The notes: generated by a model from the letters alone, not told the origin. A stretch of DNA of 64,000 nucleotides from Stenotrophomonas maltophilia D457 (GCF_000284595.1 NC_017671.1:4311001-4375000); one strand, 5' to 3'; positions 18,109 through 28,600 are shown, counted from the first letter of the stretch. A program made the numbers and translations.

Positions 18109-19839
18109 TCAGGCCAGGCGATGGACCGCCGCATAGGGCGGCGTATCCGGATAATCACCGCTGGCGAAGCGCGCCTGCAGGCCCTGCCACCACGCGGGAT
18201 CAAACAGGTGCCGGTAATGTTCGCGCACCGCCGCCAGCTCGCCCGCCGGCAGGCCCATGAACGGGCCGAAGCGCTCGGGAAACACGTCGCGTGGCCCGAC
18301 ATGGAACCAGGGTTCGTCGGCCATGGCTTCCTCCGGCGTGCGCGGCTGCGGCCAGGCGCGGAACACGCAGTCGCTGACCAGGCACAGCTCGTCATAGTCG
18401 TAGAAGACTGCCCGGCCATGCCGCGATACGCCGAAGTTCTTCGGCAGCATGTCGCCGGGGAAGATGTTGTTGCGCGCCATGTCGGTGATCGCCTGCGCGT
18501 AGTCGAGTACCGCCGCACGCACCGCGTCGCCGCCCTGCTCGCGCAGGTACAGGTTCAATGGACGGAAGCGACGCTGCACGTAGCACAGTGCGACTTCCAC
18601 CTGGTCGCCATCGACGCGCACGCTCTGCGCGCACTGCGCAAGCAGCTCCTGCAGCAAGGCCGGTGCGAAGCGGTCGCGCGGGAAACGCAGATGGCGGTAC
18701 GGCTGCGCATCAAGCAGGCGACCGACACGGTCGAGGTTGAACACCAGCGCATACTTCTCTTCCACCTGCTGCCGCGACATCGACTTCGGCCACGCGAAGC
18801 GGTCGCGGATCAGCTTGAACACCAGCGGATAGCTGGGCAGGGTGAACACCGCCATGACCATGCCCGGCGTGCCTTCGGCATGCACCAGCCGCTCCTGCGG
18901 ATGTTCGTTGAAGTGGCGGAAGAAGGTACGGTAGCGCTCGGTCTTGCCCTGCTTGGCGCGGCCCAGCACCGTATAGATCTCATCAATGGGCTTGCCCGGC
19001 AACAGGCTGCGCAGGAACACCACCGCATCGCCCACCGTGGCAAGGTCGGCCTGGAAATAGCTGCGCGACACGCCGAACAGATGGGCAACATCGCGACGCC
19101 GGGTCAGCACCGCATCTGCACGCAGGCCCTGCCCATCGTTGACCAGGGCGATCACGCACGGTGAGAAGCGGTGTTCGCCGAACACGCGACCCACCAGGTA
19201 GGCGCGGCGCTCCCGGTAGAACACGGTGTCGAGCAGCTCGATGCTGCCCACCGGCGTATCACCCCAGTGGGCCAGATCATCCTGCAGGCGCACAGCGATG
19301 GCCGCCGCGCAGCGCAGCTGGTGCGCATACGGAATGTCGAAGCGGTAATCGGCCAGCACGCGCTGGAGAGCCTCCACCGGCCGCGTCGGCGAGACCGCAT
19401 AGGTATGCCGTGCGACCGGGTGGGTGATCGCATCGGACGGCTCGACATCGAAGGCGATGAACTCCAGCGCCGGGTCCACGCCACGGGTGGAGAACAAGCG
19501 CCGCGACAGCGTGTTGTAGAAGGTCTTGTACAGCTCGGCGTCGATCAGCCCCCGCAGCAGTGCGCTATAGCGCGCATGCACCTGCAGCCACAGCGCGCGT
19601 TCCCCGATCGCTTCGCCGGCGAGGCGCCGCAGCGCATCCATCTGTTCGGCGATGCACAGGTCGTACAACGCGATGCGCTCGACTGCATCCCGGCGCGCGC
19701 CCACCCAGTCGCGCTGCTCGAAACGCTGCCGCGCACGGGCGGTGATCGCCGCAAAGCGGGCGTGATACTGCTCGAAGCCGGCGTGAATGGCGCCGGCGAT
19801 GCGCGACGCCAAGTCGGCAACGGTGTCAGGCTCGGACAT
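18109..19839 (-). CDS. aceK: isocitrate dehydrogenase kinase/phosphatase
   Basis: AceK, 576 residues, reversibly phosphorylates isocitrate dehydrogenase to steer carbon into the glyoxylate bypass. Family features include EFIAFDVEPSDAITH in the regulatory region, HAEGTPGMVMAVFTLPSYPLVFKLIRDRF in the kinase N-lobe, and catalytic segments NNIFPGDMLPKNFGVSRHGR and VFYDYDELC. Start ATG 19837-19839 (MSEPDTVADL) was chosen over an upstream in-frame alternative. It is not linked to aceA/aceB here. The isocitrate dehydrogenase gene about 3.6 kb away is the monomeric type, which is not the classic AceK substrate. Confidence 0.96.
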   Translation of the reverse strand: MSEPDTVADLASRIAGAIHAGFEQYHARFAAITARARQRFEQRDWVGARRDAVERIALYDLCIAEQMDALRRLAGEAIGERALWLQVHARYSALLRGLIDAELYKTFYNTLSRRLFSTRGVDPALEFIAFDVEPSDAITHPVARHTYAVSPTRPVEALQRVLADYRFDIPYAHQLRCAAAIAVRLQDDLAHWGDTPVGSIELLDTVFYRERRAYLVGRVFGEHRFSPCVIALVNDGQGLRADAVLTRRRDVAHLFGVSRSYFQADLATVGDAVVFLRSLLPGKPIDEIYTVLGRAKQGKTERYRTFFRHFNEHPQERLVHAEGTPGMVMAVFTLPSYPLVFKLIRDRFAWPKSMSRQQVEEKYALVFNLDRVGRLLDAQPYRHLRFPRDRFAPALLQELLAQCAQSVRVDGDQVEVALCYVQRRFRPLNLYLREQGGDAVRAAVLDYAQAITDMARNNIFPGDMLPKNFGVSRHGRAVFYDYDELCLVSDCVFRAWPQPRTPEEAMADEPWFHVGPRDVFPERFGPFMGLPAGELAAVREHYRHLFDPAWWQGLQARFASGDYPDTPPYAAVHRLA

Positions 19840-19994
19840 GCAGGGCTCACCCGGGAGGACCTGCCTCACCATACGCTGGCGTGGGGTGGCTTGTGTAGGG
19901 CCACTGCATGCCGCGACAAACGCAACGATTCCTACAGACCTGATGCCTCCCTGCTGCCTACCCTTTCAGGCCCAACAACGGCACGAGGTGACGC

Positions 19995-20741
19995 ATGCAG
20001 CAAATGACCTTTATTCCGCGCGTGGAGGAAGGCAACGTCATCCCGCAGCGCGCCCGCGACGGCTACATCAGCGCGACCGCCCTGTGCCAGTCCGTCGGCA
20101 AGCGCTGGTCCGACTACCGGGCACTGAAATCGACGGAGGAGTTCCTGCAGGAGCTCATGGCGCAGACGAAGCTGTCCGAGAATGAGCTGATCCACGTGGT
20201 ATCCGGTGGGAACCCGGCCATGCAAGGCACCTGGATCCACCCGTACCTCGCCATCCACCTCGGCCAGTGGCTGTCACGCAGGTTCGCAGTGAAGGTCTCG
20301 CAGTGGGTGGTGGAATGGCAGCAGGGTCGCGCCAATGCGTTGCTGCCCGTGCACATCGACCGCTACATGCAGAACCGTGCCAAGGTGCCGTACACCCATT
20401 TCTCGATGCTCAACGAGCTGACGTTGAACCTGATCGCACCGCTGGAGCAGGCGGGCTATACGCTCCCGCAGGCGCTGGTGCCGGACATCTCCGAAGGCCG
20501 CCTGTTCTGCAAATGGCTGAGGGATCATCGCGGCGTCGACACCGATGCGCTGCCCACGTATGACCACGCCTATCCGGACGGCCGCACGGTGCAGGCCAAG
20601 CTGTATCCCAACGAGTTCTACGAGGACTTCCGCCGCCACTTCAACGAAGTGTGGCTGCCAGATCATGCGCCCAGGTACTTCGCCGCACGCGACAGCAAGG
20701 CTCTCTCGTTCGTCTCTGCACTGCTGCTTCCAGCAGCCTGA
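19995..20741 (+). CDS. KilA-N domain protein, possibly BstA-like
   Basis: A 248-residue protein with a GAGGTGACGC ribosome site before ATG 19995. Residues about 20-105 form a KilA-N domain, a DNA-binding fold common in phage proteins (DGYISATALCQSVGKRWSDY, then GGNPAMQGTWIHPYLAIHLG and FAVKVSQWVVEW). The C-terminal half (about 125-240) contains VPYTHFSMLNELTLNLIAPL, VPDISEGRLFCKWLRD, YPNEFYEDFRRHFNEVWLP and RDSKALSF. From memory this resembles the C-terminal domain of BstA, a prophage-encoded abortive-infection protein, but I cannot verify that. It stands alone between aceK and a signalling operon, with no prophage genes nearby. Confidence 0.8.
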   Translation: MQQMTFIPRVEEGNVIPQRARDGYISATALCQSVGKRWSDYRALKSTEEFLQELMAQTKLSENELIHVVSGGNPAMQGTWIHPYLAIHLGQWLSRRFAVKVSQWVVEWQQGRANALLPVHIDRYMQNRAKVPYTHFSMLNELTLNLIAPLEQAGYTLPQALVPDISEGRLFCKWLRDHRGVDTDALPTYDHAYPDGRTVQAKLYPNEFYEDFRRHFNEVWLPDHAPRYFAARDSKALSFVSALLLPAA

Positions 20742-20746
20742 AGGCA

Positions 20747-20806
20747 GCGCCGAACGTGCTCGGCTGCTTCGGCTGGAAGCAGCCGAGCATGGTCCGGCGC
20801 TACGGA
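20747..20806. repeat. long GTAG-ended hairpin between convergent genes
   Basis: A 12-bp perfect stem GCTCGGCTGCTT/AAGCAGCCGAGC (20758-20769, 20777-20788) is extended by an imperfect outer stem, with a terminal CTAC (GTAG on the minus strand) at 20800-20803. It looks like an enlarged SMAG-type palindrome and fills the space between the KilA-N gene and the convergent Roadblock gene, where it could act as a 3' end for both. Confidence 0.7.
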
Positions 20807-20815
20807 GGCGGCCGC

Positions 20816-21175
20816 TCAGATCGCCAGTTCGGCCTCCACGTCCTGCACCTTGCGCCGGGCCAATGCCAGGTTGGACTTGGTACGGTCCAGCACGATGTAG
20901 AAGAACAGGCCCTTCTTCTTCGCCACCGGGCGCATGATGTGGTACGCCTTGCCCAGCGAGATCAGGATGTCCTCGATGCTGTCGTTGAGGTTCAGCGATG
21001 CGGCGGTCTTCATCTTCGCGCGGATCACTTCGGTATTGCCGGCGGCGGCCACTTCCATGTCCATGCCGGCACCGGCTTCGCCCAGCAGCATGCCGCTTTC
21101 GTAATCGACCAGCGCCACTGCCTGCGCGCCGTCGATGCCCATCAGTGCGTTCAACGAATCATTCAATCCAGCCAC
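20816..21175 (-). CDS. Roadblock/LC7 domain protein
   Basis: A 119-residue single-domain protein of the Roadblock/LC7 type (LNALMGIDGAQAVALVDYESGMLLG near the N-terminus, ILISLGKAYHIMRP in the core). Such proteins pair with small Ras-like GTPases as regulators, as MglB does with MglA. The start is taken as GTG 21173-21175 (VAGLNDS) because it has AAGGGG upstream and gives the usual domain length; no in-frame ATG fits. It is the last gene of a four-gene minus-strand set containing a GTPase and a second Roadblock protein. Confidence 0.82.
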   Translation of the reverse strand: MAGLNDSLNALMGIDGAQAVALVDYESGMLLGEAGAGMDMEVAAAGNTEVIRAKMKTAASLNLNDSIEDILISLGKAYHIMRPVAKKKGLFFYIVLDRTKSNLALARRKVQDVEAELAI

Positions 21176-21228
21176 GTCGCACCCCTTGTCGATGTTGGTC
21201 CGAGCCCCTTGTTCCCCTGCGGCCGGGC

Positions 21229-21645
21229 TCACGATCCGCCGAGTTCGGCCAGGATCGCCTGGCCACATTCCCTGCTCTGCCACAGCACCTGGCCGATCAC
21301 GCTGCGCTGGTCGCAGGCCGCCATCAGCAGCAACGGTGCGCGCCCTTCGGCCTGGATCGCCAGCATCAGCACCTTTCCGCCCGCCGCTTCCAGCATCAGT
21401 GTCTGCAGATCGCCCAGCACCAGTTCGCGCCCGACCGCCGCAGCCAGCGCCAGCATCGCGCTGGTCATCGCCGCCAGCCGTTCGCCGCGCCCTTCGGCGC
21501 CGGCGCTGACCAGGGCAAAGCCATCGACGCTGGCCAGCACGACCGTGCGCACGCCTTCGACCCGCTGCTGCAGGTCCTGCAGCAGGGGCTGCAGGCGCTC
21601 ACGCTGACCGGCGTCGGGCAGTACCGCCAGCTGCCCGTCAGCCAT
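21229..21645 (-). CDS. second Roadblock/LC7-like protein
   Basis: A 138-residue protein with the Roadblock-like pattern: an amphipathic N-terminal helix, VRTVVLASVDGFALVSAG, then LAAMTSAMLALAAAVGRELVLG and LMLAIQAEGRAPLLLMAA. This is close to the layout of MglB-type GTPase regulators. Its ATG overlaps the stop region of the upstream GTPase gene by 8 bp, so the two are probably made in fixed proportion. A partnership with the adjacent GTPase is inferred from this arrangement. Confidence 0.82.
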   Translation of the reverse strand: MADGQLAVLPDAGQRERLQPLLQDLQQRVEGVRTVVLASVDGFALVSAGAEGRGERLAAMTSAMLALAAAVGRELVLGDLQTLMLEAAGGKVLMLAIQAEGRAPLLLMAACDQRSVIGQVLWQSRECGQAILAELGGS

Positions 21646-22186
21646 GTGCAGCCACCAGTGCGTGCGCTTCCATTTCGCTCATCAGTACATCCATCAGCAG
21701 CAGTCCCTGTCCTCGGTCACGGGCATCCACGGCCAGCAGCGGCAGCGGCTGGTCGTCAAGGCAGGCACGGATGGCCCAGTCATCCAGTGCGGCCTGCGGT
21801 GCCTGGTCCAGGTGGGTGACCGCCACGACCAGTGCCAAGGATGATGCGAACGGCTGCAGCACCTGCAGATAGCCTTCCAGCTCGCTGGCCAGGCCGGCGC
21901 GGCGCGCATCCAGCAGCAGCACCGCGCCACGCGCGCCCTGCAGCAGGATCGGCCACAGGAAATCGAAACGCTGCTGGCCGGGTGTGCCGTAGAGACGCAG
22001 GCGTTCGCCGTTGGGCAGGTCGATGTCTGCATAGTCCAGCGCCACGGTGGTGGAGGCCTTGTCGGCGCCGAGGCGATCACTGTTGGCCACATCCGTGTCG
22101 ACCACCGCGCCAGCCGCGATGCTGCGTACCAGCGTCGACTTGCCGCTGCCCATGCCGCCGAGCACGACCACCTTGTGCTCACGCAT
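21638..22186 (-). CDS. small Ras-like GTPase
   Basis: A 182-residue protein with P-loop GGMGSGKST at 10-18, a G3 segment GTPGQQRFDFLW at about 66-77, and a G4-like THLD at about 121-124. The TPGQ form of G3 is typical of bacterial MglA/Arf-like GTPases rather than translation GTPases. Start ATG 22184-22186 (MREHKVVVLG) overlaps the stop of the upstream gene by 8 bp. With two Roadblock proteins beside it, a GTPase switch module is inferred, perhaps controlling polarity, motility or envelope processes. No target is visible in the window. Confidence 0.88.
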   Translation of the reverse strand: MREHKVVVLGGMGSGKSTLVRSIAAGAVVDTDVANSDRLGADKASTTVALDYADIDLPNGERLRLYGTPGQQRFDFLWPILLQGARGAVLLLDARRAGLASELEGYLQVLQPFASSLALVVAVTHLDQAPQAALDDWAIRACLDDQPLPLLAVDARDRGQGLLLMDVLMSEMEAHALVAAHG

Positions 22187-23144
22187 TGCGCTCGCTCCCG
22201 CGCAGGTGCCGCCACAGGCGGGCGAGCAGTCCGTTGTCGGTGCGGGTGCCACCTGCCGCCATCATCAGCGTCGCCGGGGCGGCCTGCAGCTGCGCGTAGC
22301 CACACAGATAGGCGGCATGGATGAAATCGCGAACGGCCGCCGCCGGCAGTTCGAGCAGCATCGTGCATTCCTCAACCGTACACGCACGCTTGAGCAGCAG
22401 CGAGCACAGGCGGAAGCCATCGTGGTCATGGCCCAGTACGCGGAAGTCCGGCCAGCGCAGCAGCTTCACCGAGGCGCCGCGCAGGCGCTCGTCCAGCGCC
22501 TGCCAATGGCGGCTGCGTTGCGCCCATTGCCACAGCAGTGGCCGCAGCGGCTGGCGTGGCCGCTCGCCGGCCAGGGCCTGCAGGCGCGCCGGTGTCAGCG
22601 CGTCCAGCTGCAGGCGCTCAAAGGCATCGGCCAGCCGCTCCACCAGCGCCGCAGCCGGCTCCTGCAACAGCACGGCCTGATCGTGCTCCAGATCCATCAG
22701 CAGCAGAGGCTCGCCTGCATCACCCAGCAGTGCCTGGCCCTGTCGCAGCGGCAGCCGCTCGCGCAGCAGGCGGGTGATGGCGTGCGCGCCATCTGCCAGG
22801 CGGATCGGCGCAGGTGTCTGCATGACCAGGGGCTCCGGTGCCAACTGCATGCGACGCAACGCGCGACCGATGGCACCGTCATCAAGCACGTCCTGATGCC
22901 CGTCGCCATCACGCAGCTGGCCGCCGATGTCCTCGATCCAGCACTGCAGGCGCGGACGTTGCTGTCGCATGCGCTGGGCGGCGTTGCGCAGCGCCGGGGT
23001 ATCGCGGATGACCAGCAGATCACAATCGTCCAGATCCTGGCTGCGGCGGACCTGGCCATCCGGCAGCGCCGAGGCCAGGCGCAGCCGTTGCAGCAGGGCC
23101 TGCTCGCCCTGGATATCGGTTCCCACTACCAGCACGCGTGCCAT
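22179..23144 (-). CDS. uncharacterised protein at the head of the GTPase operon
   Basis: A 321-residue cytosolic protein that I do not recognise. The N-terminus (MARVLVVGTDIQGEQALLQRL through CDLLVIRDTP) has the beta-alpha rhythm of a receiver-like or nucleotide-binding fold without the receiver Asp set. The C-terminal part (CTVEECTMLLELPAAAVRDF, AAYLCGYAQLQA) looks like a winged-helix such as occurs in DUF4388-type proteins. It is Leu/Arg/Gln-rich with no membrane segments. Its stop overlaps the GTPase start by 8 bp, so it is very likely part of the same GTPase module as sensor or effector. Confidence 0.7.
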   Translation of the reverse strand: MARVLVVGTDIQGEQALLQRLRLASALPDGQVRRSQDLDDCDLLVIRDTPALRNAAQRMRQQRPRLQCWIEDIGGQLRDGDGHQDVLDDGAIGRALRRMQLAPEPLVMQTPAPIRLADGAHAITRLLRERLPLRQGQALLGDAGEPLLLMDLEHDQAVLLQEPAAALVERLADAFERLQLDALTPARLQALAGERPRQPLRPLLWQWAQRSRHWQALDERLRGASVKLLRWPDFRVLGHDHDGFRLCSLLLKRACTVEECTMLLELPAAAVRDFIHAAYLCGYAQLQAAPATLMMAAGGTRTDNGLLARLWRHLRGSERNA

Positions 23145-23356
23145 CCGTGTTCCCCGTGCGGCCACCTCCCCGGTGGCCTCGCGTCGCCAAGGCTAGGGCA
23201 TCGCCAGCGGCGGCCGTCGTGATCGATTGCTCAGATTCAAGGCGACTGCGAAACGGCGCCGATCCATTCTGCGACCGCCATCGCGGGCAAGTTTCATGCC
23301 CCGTTGACGGCATTCCGACGACCGACGGATGTCACGGTTCTGGACACGGGTCGAAT

Positions 23357-23396
23357 GGGGTCAGATCCCTTTTGCTTGCAAAAGGAATCTGACCCC
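23357..23396. repeat. GGGGTCAGATC palindromic repeat, copy 1
   Basis: A 40-bp near-perfect inverted repeat: outer arms GGGGTCAGAT and ATCTGACCCC, inner arms CCTTTTG and CAAAAGG. A diverged relative lies at 56083-56121, so this is a small dispersed repeat family distinct from SMAG. Confidence 0.8.
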
Positions 23397-23402
23397 AGCG
23401 CC

Positions 23403-23433
23403 ATAAAAAGAAACCCGCGCCGAAGCGCGGGTT
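23403..23433 (-). terminator. terminator of icd
   Basis: The stem AACCCGCGC/GCGCGGGTT with loop CGAA is followed on the minus strand by a T-rich tract, 28 bp after the icd stop codon. Confidence 0.85.
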
Positions 23434-23460
23434 CCGGAGTCACGGCCGAACGGCAGTGGA

Positions 23461-25683
<2,223 letters not shown>

Positions 25684-25933
25684 GGGGGACTTGGACTCTG
25701 TAGCAGTGCTCAGGGGAAGGCCGGCGCCAGCGCCGGGCCACGTGCAACCGTGTCGCGCGCGGGGCCGGGCCCCACGCTTTCCCCCGTCGCCGTCAGGGTG
25801 GGCGCGCGGCGGGGAAACCCCTGCATTGTCGCGTTTTCAGCCGCGCGGGGCAAAGCTGTGCCATACGCGGCGGTACTGGACCGCTGTGTTTCGTCGTTGG
25901 CTCGCTTCCGGTCAGGAAGCTGAGGCTTGATGG

Positions 25934-26464
25934 CTAATTCGACTTCTCGCTGGTTGAGGCACGCATGACCCACTCCGACAATCGCTGCCCCCACTCGGCA
26001 CGCCTTGGACAGATCAATGTCTGCGAGCGCTTGCTTTGCTGGAAGTTGCAGATTCGGAATCCCCCAACGACGGCGGCCAGGCTGGCGAGTTCATCAGCCG
26101 TCGCTGCAGAGCCTCGGATGTGCAGCGAACCGGCACCAGATGATCCGGGTCGAACGTAGACGTCGTACCGGGTGGAAGGTCCTTCCGCCCTTGCATACCC
26201 CGACACGACATATCCGCCATCCGTGATGCGCAGATCCGGCGTGCTTCCTGGCACAGGCTTTTCGGGGGCATCTCCCTCGTAGATCAAGGCGACTTCCCTA
26301 CCATCACGCCTGATGCGGTGCAGACCAAAGTCAACAGGTGCCTCGTAGGTCACGGACATGTCTGTCGGCACCCGCAGGCAGGCACCGTACAGAAAGTGGT
26401 CGCAGCCGTAGCTCCAGAGATTCGCGGGGCCCATTGCGAGTGTGAGCGCAATCCAGCTGAGCAT
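25934..26464 (-). CDS. small putative exported protein of unknown function
   Basis: A 176-residue protein. ATG 26462-26464 (MLSWIALTLAMGPANLWSYG) follows a G-rich ribosome site, and the first 18 residues could be a signal peptide. The mature part has Cys residues (YGCDHFLYGACLRVP, GFRICNF, TLICPRR) and no recognisable domain. Codon use is less GC-biased than in the neighbours, consistent with a recently acquired or fast-evolving gene. I do not recognise it. The 250 bp between it and icd hold nothing I can name. Confidence 0.6.
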   Translation of the reverse strand: MLSWIALTLAMGPANLWSYGCDHFLYGACLRVPTDMSVTYEAPVDFGLHRIRRDGREVALIYEGDAPEKPVPGSTPDLRITDGGYVVSGYARAEGPSTRYDVYVRPGSSGAGSLHIRGSAATADELASLAAVVGGFRICNFQQSKRSQTLICPRRAEWGQRLSEWVMRASTSEKSN

Positions 26465-26534
26465 GCTGTCCCCCGACCTGTCCGTGTTCCGTTCAGCGTA
26501 CCCCGCTAGCCTCCCTAAAGCGGGCATCGCCCAA

Positions 26535-26565
26535 CAAAAAAGGACGCAGCCTCGCGGCTGCGTCC
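26535..26565 (-). terminator. terminator of the lipoprotein gene
   Basis: The stem GGACGCAGCC/GGCTGCGTCC with loop TCGC is followed by TTTTTT on the minus strand, 34 bp after the lipoprotein stop codon. Confidence 0.9.
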
Positions 26566-26599
26566 ATCGTGAGCCCTGCCGGGAGAGAGTCGGCAGGAC

Positions 26600-27112
26600 T
26601 TACTTGACCTCGAACTCCTGCGGCGTTCCGGCCGCCTTGCCATCGACGGTGACCTCGGCGCGGTACTTGCCGGCCGGCCAGCCCTTTGCATTCTTGAACG
26701 TGACGTTGGTGGTTTCCGCACCACTGGTGTTCAGGGTGGCGTTCTGTTCGCCGGCTACCTGGCCGTCCTGATAGGTCAGCTTGGCGCCAACGGTGACGTT
26801 GTTTGCAGCGCCGTCGGTCTTGACCGAGACGATGATGTCATCCTTCGGTGCGAACAAAGCCGTCGTCGCAACCGACTTGTCGGCGGCGGCGGTCTTGCCG
26901 ACGGTGACCGACGAGACGTTGACCGCAGCGGCTTCGGCCATCGGCGGCGGTGCGCCGGTCATCGGCGCGGGAGCTGCGGGTTCGGCCGGGGCGGTCGCTG
27001 CCGGAGCGGCGTTGCTGTCGGTCGACTCTTCCTTCTTCTTGCAACCGACCAGGGCAACGCTGCCCAGCAGGGCGGCGATCAGGGCGGTCTGTAGCGGGGT
27101 GGTCTTGATCAT
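26600..27112 (-). CDS. lipoprotein of unknown function
   Basis: A 170-residue protein with a type II signal peptide: MIKTTPLQTALIAALLGSVALVGC, lipobox LVGC, followed by KKK, so an outer- or inner-membrane lipoprotein. A Pro/Ala-rich linker (about 35-60) precedes a beta-rich domain of about 100 residues (SVTVGKTAAADKSVA, IIVSVKTDG, GKYRAEVTVDGKAAGTPQEFEVK) with an immunoglobulin-like look. It is followed by its own terminator and preceded by a LysM gene on the same strand. Function is not known. Confidence 0.75.
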   Translation of the reverse strand: MIKTTPLQTALIAALLGSVALVGCKKKEESTDSNAAPAATAPAEPAAPAPMTGAPPPMAEAAAVNVSSVTVGKTAAADKSVATTALFAPKDDIIVSVKTDGAANNVTVGAKLTYQDGQVAGEQNATLNTSGAETTNVTFKNAKGWPAGKYRAEVTVDGKAAGTPQEFEVK

Positions 27113-27157
27113 TCGGGGTTCCTCCCAGGGATTGTCGGACGGCGTTCGATGGCCGGC

Positions 27158-27451
27158 TTACTTCGGCGGCAGTTTCAGGGTCTGGCCCGGGAAGATCTTG
27201 TCCGGGTCATCAAGCACATCGCGGTTGGCTTCGAAGATCTTTTTCCAGGCATTGGCGTCGCCCAGATGCTGCTTGGCGATCTTCGACAGCGAGTCACCCT
27301 TCTGCACGGTATAGGTGCCGCCGCTGACAACGTCTGCGGTGCTGTCCACCGAAGCGCTGACGCCGGAGAAGTCCGCCTTCGGCACCTGCTCGGCGGTACT
27401 GTCGACACTGCCACTGACGCCGGAGAAATCGGCCTTCTTCTCGGTACTCAT
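27158..27451 (-). CDS. small LysM-domain protein with an internal duplication
   Basis: A 97-residue protein with a C-terminal LysM domain (GTYTVQKGDSLSKIAKQHLG, KKIFEANRDVLDDPDKIFPG, QTLKLPP), resembling the potassium-binding protein Kbp/YgaU group. The first 45 residues contain a tandem duplication KADFSGVSGSVDSTA / KADFSGVSASVDSTA. There is no signal peptide. Start ATG 27449-27451 has GGGAG upstream. It precedes the lipoprotein gene by about 45 bp on the same strand, so the two may be co-transcribed. By family, it binds peptidoglycan-like glycans or ions; neither can be decided here. Confidence 0.85.
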   Translation of the reverse strand: MSTEKKADFSGVSGSVDSTAEQVPKADFSGVSASVDSTADVVSGGTYTVQKGDSLSKIAKQHLGDANAWKKIFEANRDVLDDPDKIFPGQTLKLPPK

Positions 27452-27573
27452 CCACAACTCCCGTCTGCATGACTACGTGATTCGCACGGTGCCATGGAGG
27501 TTGTTAAATGGGGATGGTGCAGATGTGAAGCCGCCCCCCGGGGCGGCTGAACAATCGGGGGAATGGACGCCCG

Positions 27574-27691
27574 GTAGTGCCGGCCGCTGGCCGGCTGTGC
27601 CAGGGGGATCCGGCCTTGGCCGATTGCCGGCCAGCGGCCGGCTCTACCCGTAACCACCTGCGAATCATGGTAGTGCCGGCCGCTGGCCGGC
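27574..27691. repeat. three SMAG repeats
   Basis: Copies at 27574-27595 (plus), 27625-27647 (minus, CTC-TAC variant end) and 27670-27691 (plus), all built on GTAG plus GCCGGCCGCTGGCCGGC. They fill the region between queF and the LysM gene. The first two form an inverted dimer. Confidence 0.9.
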
Positions 27692-27736
27692 GCTCGCCGG
27701 GCATGGCCCGGCGCAACGGGCAACCGCCTGTGGCGG

Positions 27737-28555
27737 TTACTGCCGCAGTTCGCGGTAGGTCGCGGCCGGGGCGGCGATGCCCGGGCTGGCACGCCAGGGG
27801 TTGATATCCAGGCCGCCACGACGGGTGTAGCGGGCCTCCACTTCCAGCCACTGCGGCTGGCAGCGCGCAGACACCTCGCTGAAGATCCGTTCAACACACT
27901 GCTCGTGGAACTCGGCGTGCTCGCGGTAGCTGACCAGGTAACGCAGCAGGCCGGCGCGGTCGATCTTCGGCCCGCGGTAGCGCAGGCTGACCGTGGCCCA
28001 GTCCGGCTGGCCGGTAACCGGGCAGTTGGACTTCAGCAGCGCCGAGACCAGGGTTTCCTCCACCACCTCGCCGGTATCAGCGGCGAGGAAGTCTGCCTGC
28101 GGCGGGCCGTAGCAGTCGATCTCCACATCCAGGCCGTCGATGGATTCACCGAGTGGCGTCTCGCGCAGGCCCGGCAGGCCGAACTCGACCTCCACCGGCG
28201 CACCGGCGCAGGCCGACAGGTCAGCCACCAGGCGCCCACGAAGTGCCTCGGCGCTGTCGATACGGGTGCTGTTGAGGGAGTTCAGGTACAGCTTGAACGA
28301 CTTCGATTCGATCAACCGCGGCGAGGTGCACGGCACCTGCACGGTGGCGACGGCGACCTGCGGCTTGCCACGCGCGTCGAGCCAGCTCAGCTCGAAGGCA
28401 TGCCAGCGGTCGTGGCCAACGAACGGCAGCGCGGCGTCATCGAGGCCGATCTCGGCGCGGGCGCCGCTGCGGGGGATGGGAAACAGCAGGCCGGGATCGT
28501 ACTGCGACGGGTAACTGACCTCGCGACCGAGGCTGGAATCCTGTGGGGTGTTCAT
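27737..28555 (-). CDS. queF: NADPH-dependent 7-cyano-7-deazaguanine reductase
   Basis: QueF, 272 residues (the long, two-domain type), reduces preQ0 to preQ1 in queuosine tRNA modification. The QueF motif ESKSFKLYLNSLNSTR (substrate and NADPH binding) and the catalytic Cys in LLKSNCPVTGQPDW, followed by YREHAEFHEQCVERIF, are present. Start ATG 28553-28555 (MNTPQDSSLG); an in-frame ATG three codons upstream is equally possible and overlaps a GATACAAT -10-like sequence. The gene is monocistronic between SMAG repeats and the composite palindrome at 28601-29070. Confidence 0.96.
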   Translation of the reverse strand: MNTPQDSSLGREVSYPSQYDPGLLFPIPRSGARAEIGLDDAALPFVGHDRWHAFELSWLDARGKPQVAVATVQVPCTSPRLIESKSFKLYLNSLNSTRIDSAEALRGRLVADLSACAGAPVEVEFGLPGLRETPLGESIDGLDVEIDCYGPPQADFLAADTGEVVEETLVSALLKSNCPVTGQPDWATVSLRYRGPKIDRAGLLRYLVSYREHAEFHEQCVERIFSEVSARCQPQWLEVEARYTRRGGLDINPWRASPGIAAPAATYRELRQ

Positions 28556-28600
28556 GGGCGCCATTGTATCGCGCGGGCGGCGGGCCTTCGGCCGGGCCGG

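Larger units (their letters stand above)
23145..23460. other. intergenic region with a 40-bp palindrome
   Basis: About 316 bp without a gene, between the GTPase operon promoter side and the end of icd. It holds the palindrome at 23357-23396 and the icd terminator at 23403-23433. The rest shows no feature I can name. Confidence 0.6.

Noticed and set aside
27574..27691. Three regularly placed repeats suggesting a CRISPR-like array
   Set aside because: The repeats alternate in orientation, are strongly palindromic with GTAG ends, and have short unequal spacers; they are SMAG repeats, and no cas genes are present.
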